DNA of 19,050 nt from Reyranella sp. (lineage in GTDB: Bacteria > Pseudomonadota > Alphaproteobacteria > Reyranellales > Reyranellaceae): positions 1 to 19,050 of the forward strand of contig JAUXRT010000655.1 of the NCBI GenBank assembly GCA_030681635.1, in the 5' to 3' direction. The notes under the pieces were generated by a model that had not been told where the DNA came from, did not search any database, and saw nothing but the letters and a program-made list of their open reading frames with translations. Positions 7,783 to 15,737 of this stretch are shown in pieces (the stretch's first letter is position 1; each line of letters starts with the position of its first letter). Both the position numbers and the translations under genes were made by a program.

Positions 7783-8688
7783 ATGATCGATCATGCCAGT
7801 GAAATGGCGGCCTTCGTGCGGGTCGTCGAAGCCAGGGGGTTTTCCGCCGCTGCGGGCGGCCTGGGGCTGTCGCCGTCGGCTGTCAGCAAGCTGGTCACTC
7901 GCCTGGAAACGCGGCTGGGCGTGCGGCTGCTGCAGCGTACGACGCGGGCGCTGCATCTTACCGCCGAGGGCGAAGCCTTCTATGCCGCCGCCCGGCGCAT
8001 CGTGAGCGACATCGAGACGATCGAGGACCAGGTCCTGGGCCAGCGCGACACGCCGCACGGCCTGCTCCGGGTCACCACATCGCTCGCCTTCTCGACCCAC
8101 CAGCTCGCGCCCATCGTCGGCGAGTTTCTGCAGCGCTACCCTGCCGTGCAGCTCGAATTGCTGCCGACCGACCGTGTGGTCGACGTGATCGACGAGCGGA
8201 TCGATGTCGCCATCCGGATCGGCAAGCTCGCCGACACGAGCTTCATGGCGCGCAAGATCGGAGAGGACGTGCGCCTGATCTGCGCCGCGCCGAGCTACCT
8301 TGCCCGCCGCCGTGCGCCGCAACGGCCCGAGGATCTCACGCGCCACGAATGCATCGTCAATCGCGACCGGCCCGAACTCAACAAGTGGCCGTTCCGCATC
8401 GACGGCAACATCCGTCTGATCGAAGTCAACGGCCGCCTGGCCGTCAATGAGGGCGAAGCGCAGATGCGGCTCGCCCTGCAGGGGCTGGGCATCGTCTGCC
8501 TGACACGGCTGACGCTGGCCGGCGCCATCCGGCGCGGCGAGCTGGTGCCCCTGCTCGGAGACTTCTATGCCGAGGAATCGGTACCGATCCACGCCGTCTA
8601 CCCGCACCGCCGGCATCTCTCGCCCAAAGTCCCCGCGTTCGTGAATTTTCTCATCGAGAAATTCACGCCGCCTCCCTGGGAGATATGA
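7783..8688 (+). CDS. LysR-family transcriptional regulator (CrgA/AaeR-like branch)
   Basis: A 301-residue regulator of normal LysR length. The N-terminal winged helix-turn-helix covers about residues 8-66: FVRVVEARGFSAAAGGLGLS (helices 1-2), SPSAVSKLVTRLETRLGVRLLQRTTR (recognition helix and wing), then LTAEGEAFY. A linker helix and a periplasmic-binding-protein-like effector domain follow, with GLLRVTTSLAF, IDVAIRIGKL and the ending YPHRRHLSPKVPAFVNFLIE typical of the branch that regulates oxidoreductase and aromatic-stress genes. The effector is unknown. It diverges from the small-protein/DinB pair, and the NTF2-like gene follows on the same strand 54 bases later. The ATG at 7783 lacks a good ribosome site; an internal Met at residue 8 is a possible alternative. 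Confidence 0.93.
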   Translation: MIDHASEMAAFVRVVEARGFSAAAGGLGLSPSAVSKLVTRLETRLGVRLLQRTTRALHLTAEGEAFYAAARRIVSDIETIEDQVLGQRDTPHGLLRVTTSLAFSTHQLAPIVGEFLQRYPAVQLELLPTDRVVDVIDERIDVAIRIGKLADTSFMARKIGEDVRLICAAPSYLARRRAPQRPEDLTRHECIVNRDRPELNKWPFRIDGNIRLIEVNGRLAVNEGEAQMRLALQGLGIVCLTRLTLAGAIRRGELVPLLGDFYAEESVPIHAVYPHRRHLSPKVPAFVNFLIEKFTPPPWEI

Positions 8689-8703
8689 GGGGGAGATATG
8701 AGC
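8678..8703. repeat. 13-bp tandem duplication across the LysR stop codon
   Basis: GGGAGATATGAG occurs at 8678-8689 and again at 8691-8702, a 13-base period with 12 matching bases. The first copy contains the LysR stop codon (8686-8688). The second creates an upstream in-frame ATG (8698) for the next gene, which probably misleads start calling. Confidence 0.8.
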
Positions 8704-8742
8704 CGGAAATATGGTCTACTGCCGGCAACCCGGGAGGACACC

Positions 8743-9111
8743 ATGCCTGACGCCATCGACGATCTGTTCCGCCGCTTCGGCAAGGCCTTCAACAAGGCCG
8801 ATGTCGAGGAGATCGCGGCCTGCGTGACCGACGATTTCGAGTGGCGCCTCAGCGCCGGCGGCGCGCCCTCGGGCCGCGTGCTCAAGGGCAAGGACGACCT
8901 GCGCGCCTACTTTGCCGACAAGTCCAAGACGCCGCGCGAGGCACGCTTTTCCGAGGCCCGCATCCATCGCGCCGGGACCGCGCTCTTCGGCACCTTCCGA
9001 GTCACCGGCATCGATCATGCCGGCAAGCCCTTCGACCGTTACGGCATCGACCTCTACGAAGTGAAGGACGGCAAGATCGCCCTCAAAGACAGCTACTCGA
9101 AGGTCGACTGA
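8743..9111 (+). CDS. NTF2-like/SnoaL-fold protein
   Basis: A 122-residue protein with the cone-shaped alpha+beta barrel pattern of the NTF2/SnoaL superfamily: N-terminal helix LFRRFGKAFNKADVEEIAACV, then VTDDFEWRL, a GKDDLRAYF helix, and strands FGTFRVTGIDHAGKPF, YGIDLYEVKDGKI and KDSYSKVD. Members include isomerases, cyclases and ligand-binding proteins, so no reaction is assigned. The start at 8743 is preferred because GGGAGG sits five to six bases upstream; the in-frame ATG at 8698 is created by a local duplication and has only an awkwardly close purine run. It ends one base before the GTG of the enoyl-CoA hydratase gene, so the two are translationally linked and may act on the same acyl-type substrate. 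Confidence 0.85.
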   Translation: MPDAIDDLFRRFGKAFNKADVEEIAACVTDDFEWRLSAGGAPSGRVLKGKDDLRAYFADKSKTPREARFSEARIHRAGTALFGTFRVTGIDHAGKPFDRYGIDLYEVKDGKIALKDSYSKVD

Positions 9112-9112
9112 C

Positions 9113-9904
9113 GTGAGCAACGACACGGTTCTTTGGACGATCGACAAGCGCGGCGTGGCTGCGGTCACGCTCAACCGGCCGCAGGTGAACAACGCCTATA
9201 ACGGCGACCTCATCCAGGGGCTGCATGACGCGATGGATGCGCTGGGCCGTACTTCAGGGCTGCGCCTCGTCGTGTTGCGCGGCAATGGCCGTCACTTCCA
9301 GGCGGGTGCCGATCTCGCCTGGATCAGCGGCGTCTCCACGCAATCGCCGGCCGAGAACGAGCGGGTGAGCCGACTGACCGCCGAGGCGGTCCGCCGGCTC
9401 GACACCTGCCCGGTGCCGACCCTCGCCCTCGTCCAGGGCGGCTGCTTCGGCGGCGGCACGGGCATCGCGGCGGCCTGCGACGTCGTGGTGGCGAGCGAAG
9501 ACGCGATCTTCTCCATCGCCGAGACGCGCTGGGGCCTGATGGCGGGCATCATCCTGCCGCAGCTCTGCCGGGCGATGGGCGTGCGCCAGGTCAGGCGCTA
9601 TGCGCTGACCGGCGAGCGCTTCGGCGCCCACGACGCGCGACGGCTGGGGCTGGTGCACGAGGTCTGCCCGACCGGCGGCCTCGACGAGGCTGGCGGCAAG
9701 ATCATCGAGGCGGTGCTGATGAATGCGCCCGGGGCCACGACCGCCACCAAGCTGCGGACGATGGCGGCGGCGCGGGCCTTCATCGACGACGGAGAGTTCC
9801 GCGACCTGGTCGACGAACACGCCCGCGCGCGCCAGCAGGCCGAAGCCAGCGAAGGCCTCGCCAGCTTCCGCGAGAAGCGCAAGCCGGCGTGGTTTCCGGG
9901 TTGA
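9113..9904 (+). CDS. Enoyl-CoA hydratase/isomerase family protein (methylglutaconyl-CoA hydratase-like)
   Basis: A 263-residue crotonase-fold enzyme acting on acyl-CoA thioesters. The start is GTG at 9113, one base after the stop of the NTF2-like gene. The oxyanion-hole motif FQAGADLAWI lies at about residues 62-71, and the second oxyanion segment QGGCFGGGTGIAAACDVVVA at 108-127. At the two catalytic acid positions of classical hydratase (Glu144 and Glu164 of the rat enzyme), the first is Gly117 and the second is kept as Glu137 (SIAETRWGL). Loss of the first acid is shared with LiuC-type methylglutaconyl-CoA hydratases, which this protein resembles through CFGGG and RYALTGERFGAHDARRLGLVHEV. 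Leucine/isovalerate degradation is therefore possible, but the other liu genes are absent here. Its end overlaps the next gene by 16 bases. Confidence 0.9.
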   Translation: MSNDTVLWTIDKRGVAAVTLNRPQVNNAYNGDLIQGLHDAMDALGRTSGLRLVVLRGNGRHFQAGADLAWISGVSTQSPAENERVSRLTAEAVRRLDTCPVPTLALVQGGCFGGGTGIAAACDVVVASEDAIFSIAETRWGLMAGIILPQLCRAMGVRQVRRYALTGERFGAHDARRLGLVHEVCPTGGLDEAGGKIIEAVLMNAPGATTATKLRTMAAARAFIDDGEFRDLVDEHARARQQAEASEGLASFREKRKPAWFPG

Positions 9905-11310
9905 CGCGATCGGCATTCGACCGGACAGACGCCGCACTTCTTGCGGCGTACGTGCTTGTGGCAGCGCTCGGGACTTTGACGAGTTGTCTCATGGTGCACG
10001 ACGCAGCGGTCTACTTTGCCGCGGCGTGGCTCGGCAACGCGTGGGATCTTTTCTTCAGTCAGTTTCCGACGCGCGCGCTATCGACCTTCATCGAGTTTGG
10101 TCCGATCTGGGGTCTGCGCAACATCATGCAGCTCTCGCCGGATGTTTTCATCCTGTTGGGGCATGCGCTCTACTTCGCCGGACCTCTCCTTCTGTGGCTG
10201 GTCCTGCGGGCCGTGGAACCCGACCGAGTCTACTCACGGCTCTATCTCGCGACAGTGCTGGTGATGGTCTACTTCATCTCGGAGATGGTCGCGGGACTGG
10301 GGCTCTGGCTGATCTGGTTCGCTCTGCAAGCCGATCCTGTGCGACCGCAGCGCATTAAGATCATCGCAACTGTTGTGATGGCGCCGCTGCTCGCCTTGAC
10401 CCATCCGGGCGTCGGCCTGTTCAGCATCCTGCTGGCTGTCATCGGTGGCGTGCTCCTCCTCCTTGGCCGTCCCTTTCCGCGTAATCTGGCGATTGCGGCC
10501 GGCCTCATGGGTGCGCTGCTGATCGCGGGCTATCTTGCCACGGCTGGATCCTTCGGGCCGACCAATCCGGCAATCAAGCTCTATTTCAACCTCCATAAGT
10601 ACGACTACGTCGATCCGAATCGGCTGCTAGCTGCGGTCATCATATTTCCGATGCTGGCAGCCTACTGGCTGCTGCTGATCGCACCCGGGCTGGAAAGTGC
10701 TCAGCCGCGCTGGCGTCTGTCGCCGCACTTCACCCTCATCGTCGCGATCATCGGCGCATGGTTCGCCGCCGGTGGAACCGGTCTCCTGACTTGGCTCTAC
10801 GGACGTCACATCGCCCCACACGCGCTGGCCTTATCGTTGGCCCTGGCGCTATGTTCGCCGGCGGTCTGGCTTGCCGCAGCAAAGCGCCCCTTGATACTCT
10901 GCGCAGCCATCAGCGCCATCGCCGCCGTGTCGTATAACGTCGATCTCTTCCTCTTCGGCCGCTATGTCGATCGTCATCAGCGCCCTGGCCTGATCGACGT
11001 TACTACGCTGAAGGATCCACGCTGGCCACCGCCGCTCGCTGACCGGGGCGGCGCGCGTACCTACTTCAAATGGGTAGCCGGTGATGACTATGTGCGCGAC
11101 GTCGTGCTGCCGGAGTACGACTGGTATCGCGTGGAGCTGGCTTTTTACAGCTTCTTCCGTTCGAACCGGCAAGGCGTGCTGTTTCATCCGCTTGGCGCTT
11201 CCGGAGAGTGGCTGCCCTTCGAATGCGCCCCGGTCTCGCGCGTGTGGCCGCGCGACGAAGCCGACCGTATATTTGTTGCCTTCCTGGCCGAACGCTATTG
11301 CGCGCGGTGA
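9889..11310 (+). CDS. Multi-spanning membrane protein of unknown function
   Basis: I do not recognise this 473-residue protein. It has about nine or ten hydrophobic segments (roughly 15-35, 86-108, 117-147, 157-193, 199-217, 246-267, 282-302, 310-330, 334-352), followed by a soluble C-terminal tail of about 120 residues rich in Tyr, Trp, Arg and Asp. An aspartate (VHDAAVY, residue 38) follows the first segment, as in some GT-C glycosyltransferases, but no family signature is clear. Possible starts are GTG 9889 (16-base overlap with the preceding gene) and TTG 9901 (TTGA overlap with its stop); neither has a good ribosome site. Codon choice looks less GC-rich at third positions than in neighbours, suggesting a different origin or relaxed selection. 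It ends 21 bases from the convergent cysteine synthase gene. Confidence 0.75.
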   Translation: MVSGLTRSAFDRTDAALLAAYVLVAALGTLTSCLMVHDAAVYFAAAWLGNAWDLFFSQFPTRALSTFIEFGPIWGLRNIMQLSPDVFILLGHALYFAGPLLLWLVLRAVEPDRVYSRLYLATVLVMVYFISEMVAGLGLWLIWFALQADPVRPQRIKIIATVVMAPLLALTHPGVGLFSILLAVIGGVLLLLGRPFPRNLAIAAGLMGALLIAGYLATAGSFGPTNPAIKLYFNLHKYDYVDPNRLLAAVIIFPMLAAYWLLLIAPGLESAQPRWRLSPHFTLIVAIIGAWFAAGGTGLLTWLYGRHIAPHALALSLALALCSPAVWLAAAKRPLILCAAISAIAAVSYNVDLFLFGRYVDRHQRPGLIDVTTLKDPRWPPPLADRGGARTYFKWVAGDDYVRDVVLPEYDWYRVELAFYSFFRSNRQGVLFHPLGASGEWLPFECAPVSRVWPRDEADRIFVAFLAERYCAR

Positions 11311-11331
11311 CACTCAACTATCGCATCCGGG

Positions 11332-12300
11332 TTAGAGCCCCTCAAACAGCGGCGTGCTGACGTAGCGTTCGGCAAACGAAGGGATGATCACCACGATACG
11401 CTTGCCGGCGCTGTCCGGCCGCGCACCGATCTTGAGTGCCGCCGCCACCGCCGCGCCTGAGGAAATCCCGACGGGAATGCCTTCCATCGCGGCCATGTCG
11501 CGCGCCGTCTTGAAGGCCGTGTCGTTGTCGATGGCGATGATCTCGTCGATCACCGAGCGGTCGAGAATGTCGGGAATGATGCCGGCGCCAATGCCCTGGA
11601 TGGGATGCGGCGAATGCGTGCCGCCGGCCAGGACCTGGCTGGCCGCCGGTTCGACGGCCACCACCTTGAGGCCGGGCAGGCGCGGCTTCAGCGCCTGGCC
11701 GACGCCGGTGATGGTGCCGCCAGTGCCGACACCCGCCACGAAGAAATCGAGCTTGCCTCCGGTGTCCTTCCAGATCTCCTCGGCCGTGGTGCGCTTGTGC
11801 ACTGCGGGGTTGGCCGGATTCTGGAACTGCTGCGGCATGAAGCTGTTGGGAATGGTCTTCAACAAGTCCTCGGCACGGGCAATCGCCCCATTGATGCCCT
11901 TTTCGCGCGGCGTCAGTTCGAGCCGGGCACCCAGGATGGCCAGCATCTTGCGCCGTTCGATCGACATCGAATCGGGCATGGTGAGAATGATGCTGTAGCC
12001 GCGGGCGGCAGCCACGAAGGCAAGCCCAATGCCGGTGTTGCCCGAGGTCGGCTCGATCAGCGTGCTGACACCCGGCACGATCTTGCCGGTCTTTTCAGCG
12101 GCGTCGATCATGGCGAGGCCGATGCGATCCTTCACCGAGGCGAGCGGGTTGAAGAATTCGAGCTTGGCCAGGATCTCGGCTTTCACACCGTCGCGCTTGG
12201 GAAGCCGGTTCAACCGCACCAGCGGTGTGGCGCCCACGGCCTCGGTGATGTCGTTGTAGATGCGGCCGCGGAATTCGGACATGGGGGCTGGCTGGGTCAT
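11332..12300 (-). CDS. cysK: Cysteine synthase A family (O-acetylserine sulfhydrylase-like, PLP-dependent)
   Basis: A 322-residue fold-type II PLP enzyme, the normal CysK length. The PLP lysine is Lys57 in NPLASVKDRIG. The substrate-carboxylate loop is TSGNTG (residues 85-90), the phosphate-binding loop is GTGGTITG, and the PLP-ring serine lies in GISSGAAV. The C-terminus IPSFAERYVSTPLFE is typical of CysK. The expected reaction is O-acetylserine plus sulfide to cysteine; CysK-like cysteate or phosphoserine-using enzymes cannot be excluded by eye. The start ATG at 12300 overlaps the stop of the upstream membrane gene (ATGA), so it is read as the last gene of the TPP-decarboxylase operon. Met at 12282 is an alternative start; the longer frame to 12378 lies inside the upstream gene and is unlikely. 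Confidence 0.93.
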   Translation of the reverse strand: MTQPAPMSEFRGRIYNDITEAVGATPLVRLNRLPKRDGVKAEILAKLEFFNPLASVKDRIGLAMIDAAEKTGKIVPGVSTLIEPTSGNTGIGLAFVAAARGYSIILTMPDSMSIERRKMLAILGARLELTPREKGINGAIARAEDLLKTIPNSFMPQQFQNPANPAVHKRTTAEEIWKDTGGKLDFFVAGVGTGGTITGVGQALKPRLPGLKVVAVEPAASQVLAGGTHSPHPIQGIGAGIIPDILDRSVIDEIIAIDNDTAFKTARDMAAMEGIPVGISSGAAVAAALKIGARPDSAGKRIVVIIPSFAERYVSTPLFEGL

Positions 12301-13958
12301 GACCGCCTTATACGCCACTCCACGGCCATCCACACCAGCAGCAGGATAAGTGACAGGCCCGAGAGAGCCCAGCTCCACTGCTCCTCGGGCAAGGCCGTAC
12401 GCCGAAGATGGAACGTGTGGCGGCCCGCCGGGGCCACGAATGACACCAACTTCAGTGGATCAGTCGGCACGAGAGCAGCGACGCCGTCGATCTGCCAAGC
12501 CGGAAAGAAGAAGCGGCGCAGCACCACCGTTGTCGGCGCGTCGCTCTCGACCGTAAGGCGCATCGCGCCGAAGCGTTCGGCCGTGGCGCTGCACACCGCC
12601 GCTGCAGGGGAACAGGAAATTGCCGGCACGTCCTTGAGGGGCTCCAGGCCAAGTTCCGCATAGCCCGCCCCGGGGCGCTGGGAGTAGCCGGCTGGCATGA
12701 ACTGCTTGAGGTCCTGCGGCGTATCTTGTTGGACCATGCTCACATGAGTGCGCACGAAAATCCCCAGCGCCATCTCGCTGACACCCGGAACCAGGGCAAG
12801 AATGGCCACACCCATGATGATCAACGCTGCACGCGCCCGGCGACGCCAAGGCGCCAAGCAGATGGCCGTGATGGCGGCGAATTCCACGGCGATCATGAGC
12901 CGCCAGGGAAATTGCACCTTGGCAACGAACGGAATCTGCCAGAACCAGGGCAACAGTCCGGCGATGAGTGCGAGGCACACGACGCAGACAAGCGCCCAAA
13001 ATGCCGCTTCGGACCGCCAGCCCGGCCGCCCGCGCGCCTGGGCAAGGGCCGCTGCCACGCCAATGGCCGCGATAGCATAGGCTGCCGCGAGCCACGCAAT
13101 GATCTCCATCATATCGGTGAGACGGAACCAAGGATCGGGGATCAGCAAAAACCTCAGCAAGAGCCAATCCTCGATCCGGTAGCCCGGTACCCAAAACTTC
13201 TCGGACGAGATCCAACCCTGCAGGGTGAGTGCCGGAACCAGAAAAATCGCCGAGAGCCCTAGTCCAAGTGCGCCGCTCATCGCGCAGCGGACGAAAAAGC
13301 CCGCCGCCGGTAGCACGGAACCAAGCAACCACCCACGATACAGCACGTACATCGGGAGCGCTGTCAGCGAGATTAGAAGTGCCGTCGGCAGATGCGTCAT
13401 CAGAAGCGCTGTATAGGCGCCCGCGAGCACGACGGGGCCGAAGCGCCGGCTTTCTGCCACCCGGTGGACTCCTAGTGCGATAAGAGGCAGGACGGCGTAG
13501 GCGGCGAATTCGGCGAACGCGCCTCGGTAATAATGGTCGAGCAAGTGATAGGGCGCGGCCATGTAGGCCAGTGCGCCGTAGAACGCGGCGCGAGGCGATG
13601 CTGCGGCCGCCTTGAGCCAAGCATGCATGGCCAGTCCCGATGCCCACAGCAGCAGCAACGAGGCGAGCGATTGCCGATACGACACCGAAAACACATCGAA
13701 CGTCACGAGGCTCAGCAACGCATCGGCCCAGAATGAAATCGGCGCATAGAAATAGAAAGCGGGACCGCCCAAACCATCGAAGGAGTCGGGCAGCCATCGG
13801 GGATAGACGACGCCGGCGCGGATCTGGTCCGCGAACTGGCTGCCCCAGGTAAGGTTCTGTGGCGAACTGTGCGAGATCAACGTGCCCAGTACCAGCGACG
13901 GCGCCAGCAGCAGCGCCGCCACGACCAAAAGGACCAGCGAAGTACGTGTATGGCCCAA
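12297..13958 (-). CDS. Large membrane protein, PTPS-related / GT-C-like (putative glycosyltransferase)
   Basis: A 553-residue polytopic protein with about ten hydrophobic segments and a C-terminal extracytoplasmic domain of about 130 residues before a final TM helix. After TM1 (about residues 7-26) comes a loop with QFADQIRAGVVYPRWLPDSF and GLGGPAFYFYAPISFW, characteristic of the PTPS-related membrane family (6-pyruvoyl-tetrahydropterin synthase-related, a name without enzymatic meaning) and of GT-C-type lipid-linked sugar transferases. Substrate is unknown. I choose TTG 13958 as start: GGAG lies five bases upstream, it sits two bases after the C45 gene stop, and the residues from it form TM1 directly. 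The frame stays open to 14156, but that part is antiparallel-frame noise within the C45 gene. Its stop overlaps the cysK start. Codon use looks less GC-rich than its operon partners. Confidence 0.8.
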   Translation of the reverse strand: MGHTRTSLVLLVVAALLLAPSLVLGTLISHSSPQNLTWGSQFADQIRAGVVYPRWLPDSFDGLGGPAFYFYAPISFWADALLSLVTFDVFSVSYRQSLASLLLLWASGLAMHAWLKAAAASPRAAFYGALAYMAAPYHLLDHYYRGAFAEFAAYAVLPLIALGVHRVAESRRFGPVVLAGAYTALLMTHLPTALLISLTALPMYVLYRGWLLGSVLPAAGFFVRCAMSGALGLGLSAIFLVPALTLQGWISSEKFWVPGYRIEDWLLLRFLLIPDPWFRLTDMMEIIAWLAAAYAIAAIGVAAALAQARGRPGWRSEAAFWALVCVVCLALIAGLLPWFWQIPFVAKVQFPWRLMIAVEFAAITAICLAPWRRRARAALIIMGVAILALVPGVSEMALGIFVRTHVSMVQQDTPQDLKQFMPAGYSQRPGAGYAELGLEPLKDVPAISCSPAAAVCSATAERFGAMRLTVESDAPTTVVLRRFFFPAWQIDGVAALVPTDPLKLVSFVAPAGRHTFHLRRTALPEEQWSWALSGLSLILLLVWMAVEWRIRRS

Positions 13959-13960
13959 GC

Positions 13961-15109
13961 CTACTCCGCCGCCTGCTTCTGCGCAGCCTGGTCTGGCGTC
14001 AGCGTGTAGGTCGTGAAATTCCTGTTGAGCGCCGGCATCGGGCAAGCCTCCAGATGGCCCTCGCCCGGCCGCATCAGGATCATCGCCGTCGTCGCCGTCA
14101 TGACGCCGCGCGTGTTCAGGCGCGGCGGACGGCACACCGAGTAAGGCGCGCCCCAACCGTCGAAGAAGGCCTCGCGCAGGTCATCCAGGGTGAGCTTGCC
14201 GCGCTTCGGTGCCAGCTGGTCACGCACGCGCTTGTCGCGGTAGATCGAATCCGGTGTCTCGGCCAGTCCGGTGTCCTTGACCTTGGCGCGGGCGGCGTCG
14301 GCGATCCAGTGATTGGCATGGACGTAGAGGCCATGGTCCGGCGCGATCCAGAACGTGTCGTCAGGCGCACATTCGAAGCCGAACGCCTCGCCGCCACCAT
14401 CTGCCGTCGCGTGACTCACGGCCATGTGGTTGGAGCCCGGCTTGGGCGTCGCCACGATCGTCTGCACCGCCTGCGCGAGGTAGGCGGCCTCCAGCACCTT
14501 GCGCCGGATGAAGGGCAGCGGCACGCCGGGGCCACGCTGGTAGTCGCGGTCGCATTCGAGCGCATTGGCGGTGAGGCCGATGCCGGCCGAGTTGAGGCCG
14601 GAGCGGGCCAGGCCACCGGCTTCCGTGAAGGTGAGGATATCCGGCCCGTCGTCGCGGCGGATGCGCAGCACCACGCCGGTCTCGGCGCATTCGGCGCGCC
14701 AGTCCCAGTTCTGGCCATGCAGCAGCACGCCGTCGGCGCTGGCCTCGGGCAGTGCAAGTGCTGCCGTGCAGCCGTCTGGGAGCTGCTGCGCCGCCTTCTG
14801 CCGCCGCGCCGCCGCCACCATCTCGGTGCGGGCGTTCATCAACATCACCGCGGCAAACGGCTCGCCGGCACCCTCGGCGATGCCGCGCATCTCCTCGACA
14901 TAGGCCGGATCGAACTGCTCGATCCCCGGGACCATCGCCTCGGCGCGGCGCTCCAGTTCCTTCCAGTCGACATCGCTCTTCAGGAGCGACTCGGCGTACA
15001 TCTTGGCGCCGCGCCGCAGCCGGTCGGCCGCGGCCTTGCCGTGCGTCCGGCCACGCTCGCGCGGGCTGCCCGTGAGGTCGATCAGCGGAAAGGGCGCGTA
15101 GTCGGCCAT
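13961..15109 (-). CDS. C45-family self-processing acyltransferase/hydrolase (Ntn-hydrolase fold)
   Basis: A 382-residue protein resembling acyl-CoA:6-aminopenicillanate acyltransferase (peptidase family C45) and related amide hydrolases. The N-terminal part has LIDLTGSPRERGRTHGKAAADRLR and a helical region with MRGIAEGAGEPFAAVMLMNARTEM. The signature DGCTA places the presumed nucleophile at Cys114, where family members cleave themselves between Gly and Cys to expose an N-terminal Cys. LLHGQNWDW follows, then NSAGIGLTAN and a long beta-rich domain. Known family activities act on amide bonds of beta-lactams, dipeptides or acyl-amino acids; the substrate here is unknown. No signal peptide is seen. 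The start ATG follows an AGAGGGGAA ribosome site and lies nine bases after the TPP beta-subunit stop, so it belongs to that operon. Confidence 0.85.
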   Translation of the reverse strand: MADYAPFPLIDLTGSPRERGRTHGKAAADRLRRGAKMYAESLLKSDVDWKELERRAEAMVPGIEQFDPAYVEEMRGIAEGAGEPFAAVMLMNARTEMVAAARRQKAAQQLPDGCTAALALPEASADGVLLHGQNWDWRAECAETGVVLRIRRDDGPDILTFTEAGGLARSGLNSAGIGLTANALECDRDYQRGPGVPLPFIRRKVLEAAYLAQAVQTIVATPKPGSNHMAVSHATADGGGEAFGFECAPDDTFWIAPDHGLYVHANHWIADAARAKVKDTGLAETPDSIYRDKRVRDQLAPKRGKLTLDDLREAFFDGWGAPYSVCRPPRLNTRGVMTATTAMILMRPGEGHLEACPMPALNRNFTTYTLTPDQAAQKQAAE

Positions 15110-15118
15110 GTTCCCCTC

Positions 15119-15736
15119 TTAGGTCGGCTTGATGCCCAGCGCCTGGCGGAAACGATCTTTTAGATGCGCGCCGTCCTGCGGCGGCATGACGAACTCGAGC
15201 TTCTCGACCATCACCTTGACCAGCCGGAACACGGGGCCCTTGGTGGTGCGGGCGTCCTTCACGAGCTGCGCGACCTCGCTCACCTCACGCACGGTGGCGC
15301 TGTCGGCGATGCCGCAGCCCTTGGCGATCATCGCGAGGTCGGTACCGGCGCCCGAATCGGTCGGACCGTTGTTGCGCGGAGCGGTGGCCGTCGCCTGGTT
15401 GCCGGTCTCGCCGAACTTTTCATTGTCGAGCACGACGACCGCGAGATTGTCGGGTTGCTGGGCGGCGACGGTGGCAAGGGAGCTGAGGCTCATCAGCATG
15501 TCGCCGTCGCCGGTGATCACCAGCACGCGCTTCTTGGGCTGTGCGAGTGCCAAGCCCAAGCCCATCGGCACCGGTGCGCCCATCGAGCCCCACAGCGGCA
15601 TGTTGAGCGGACGGTCGCCCGCTTCGGTCACGTCCCAGTTGGCGGAGCCCAGGCCTGCGATCACCAGGAGATTGCCGTCGGCGCCGGCCAGCATCTGCTT
15701 CACCAGCGAGCGGCGTTGGAGGGTGGCGTTACTCAT
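15119..15736 (-). CDS. Split TPP-dependent decarboxylase, C-terminal (PP-domain) subunit, ComE/Ppd-like
   Basis: A 205-residue subunit carrying the diphosphate-binding half of a thiamine-diphosphate enzyme. The TPP/Mg motif begins with GDGDM at residues 76-80 and ends at Asn105 in VVLDNEKFGETGNQ. MPLWGSMGAPVPMGLGLALAQP is the usual lead-in. The closest remembered families are the beta subunit of sulfopyruvate decarboxylase (ComE) and the C-terminal half of phosphonopyruvate decarboxylase. It starts one base after the stop of the gene for the pyrimidine-binding half, so the two should be made in equal amounts and assemble at a shared active site. A 2-oxo acid decarboxylase or aldehyde-forming role is likely; the substrate is not determined by the sequence. 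Nine bases separate it from the C45 hydrolase gene. Confidence 0.88.
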   Translation of the reverse strand: MSNATLQRRSLVKQMLAGADGNLLVIAGLGSANWDVTEAGDRPLNMPLWGSMGAPVPMGLGLALAQPKKRVLVITGDGDMLMSLSSLATVAAQQPDNLAVVVLDNEKFGETGNQATATAPRNNGPTDSGAGTDLAMIAKGCGIADSATVREVSEVAQLVKDARTTKGPVFRLVKVMVEKLEFVMPPQDGAHLKDRFRQALGIKPT

Positions 15737-15737
15737 C

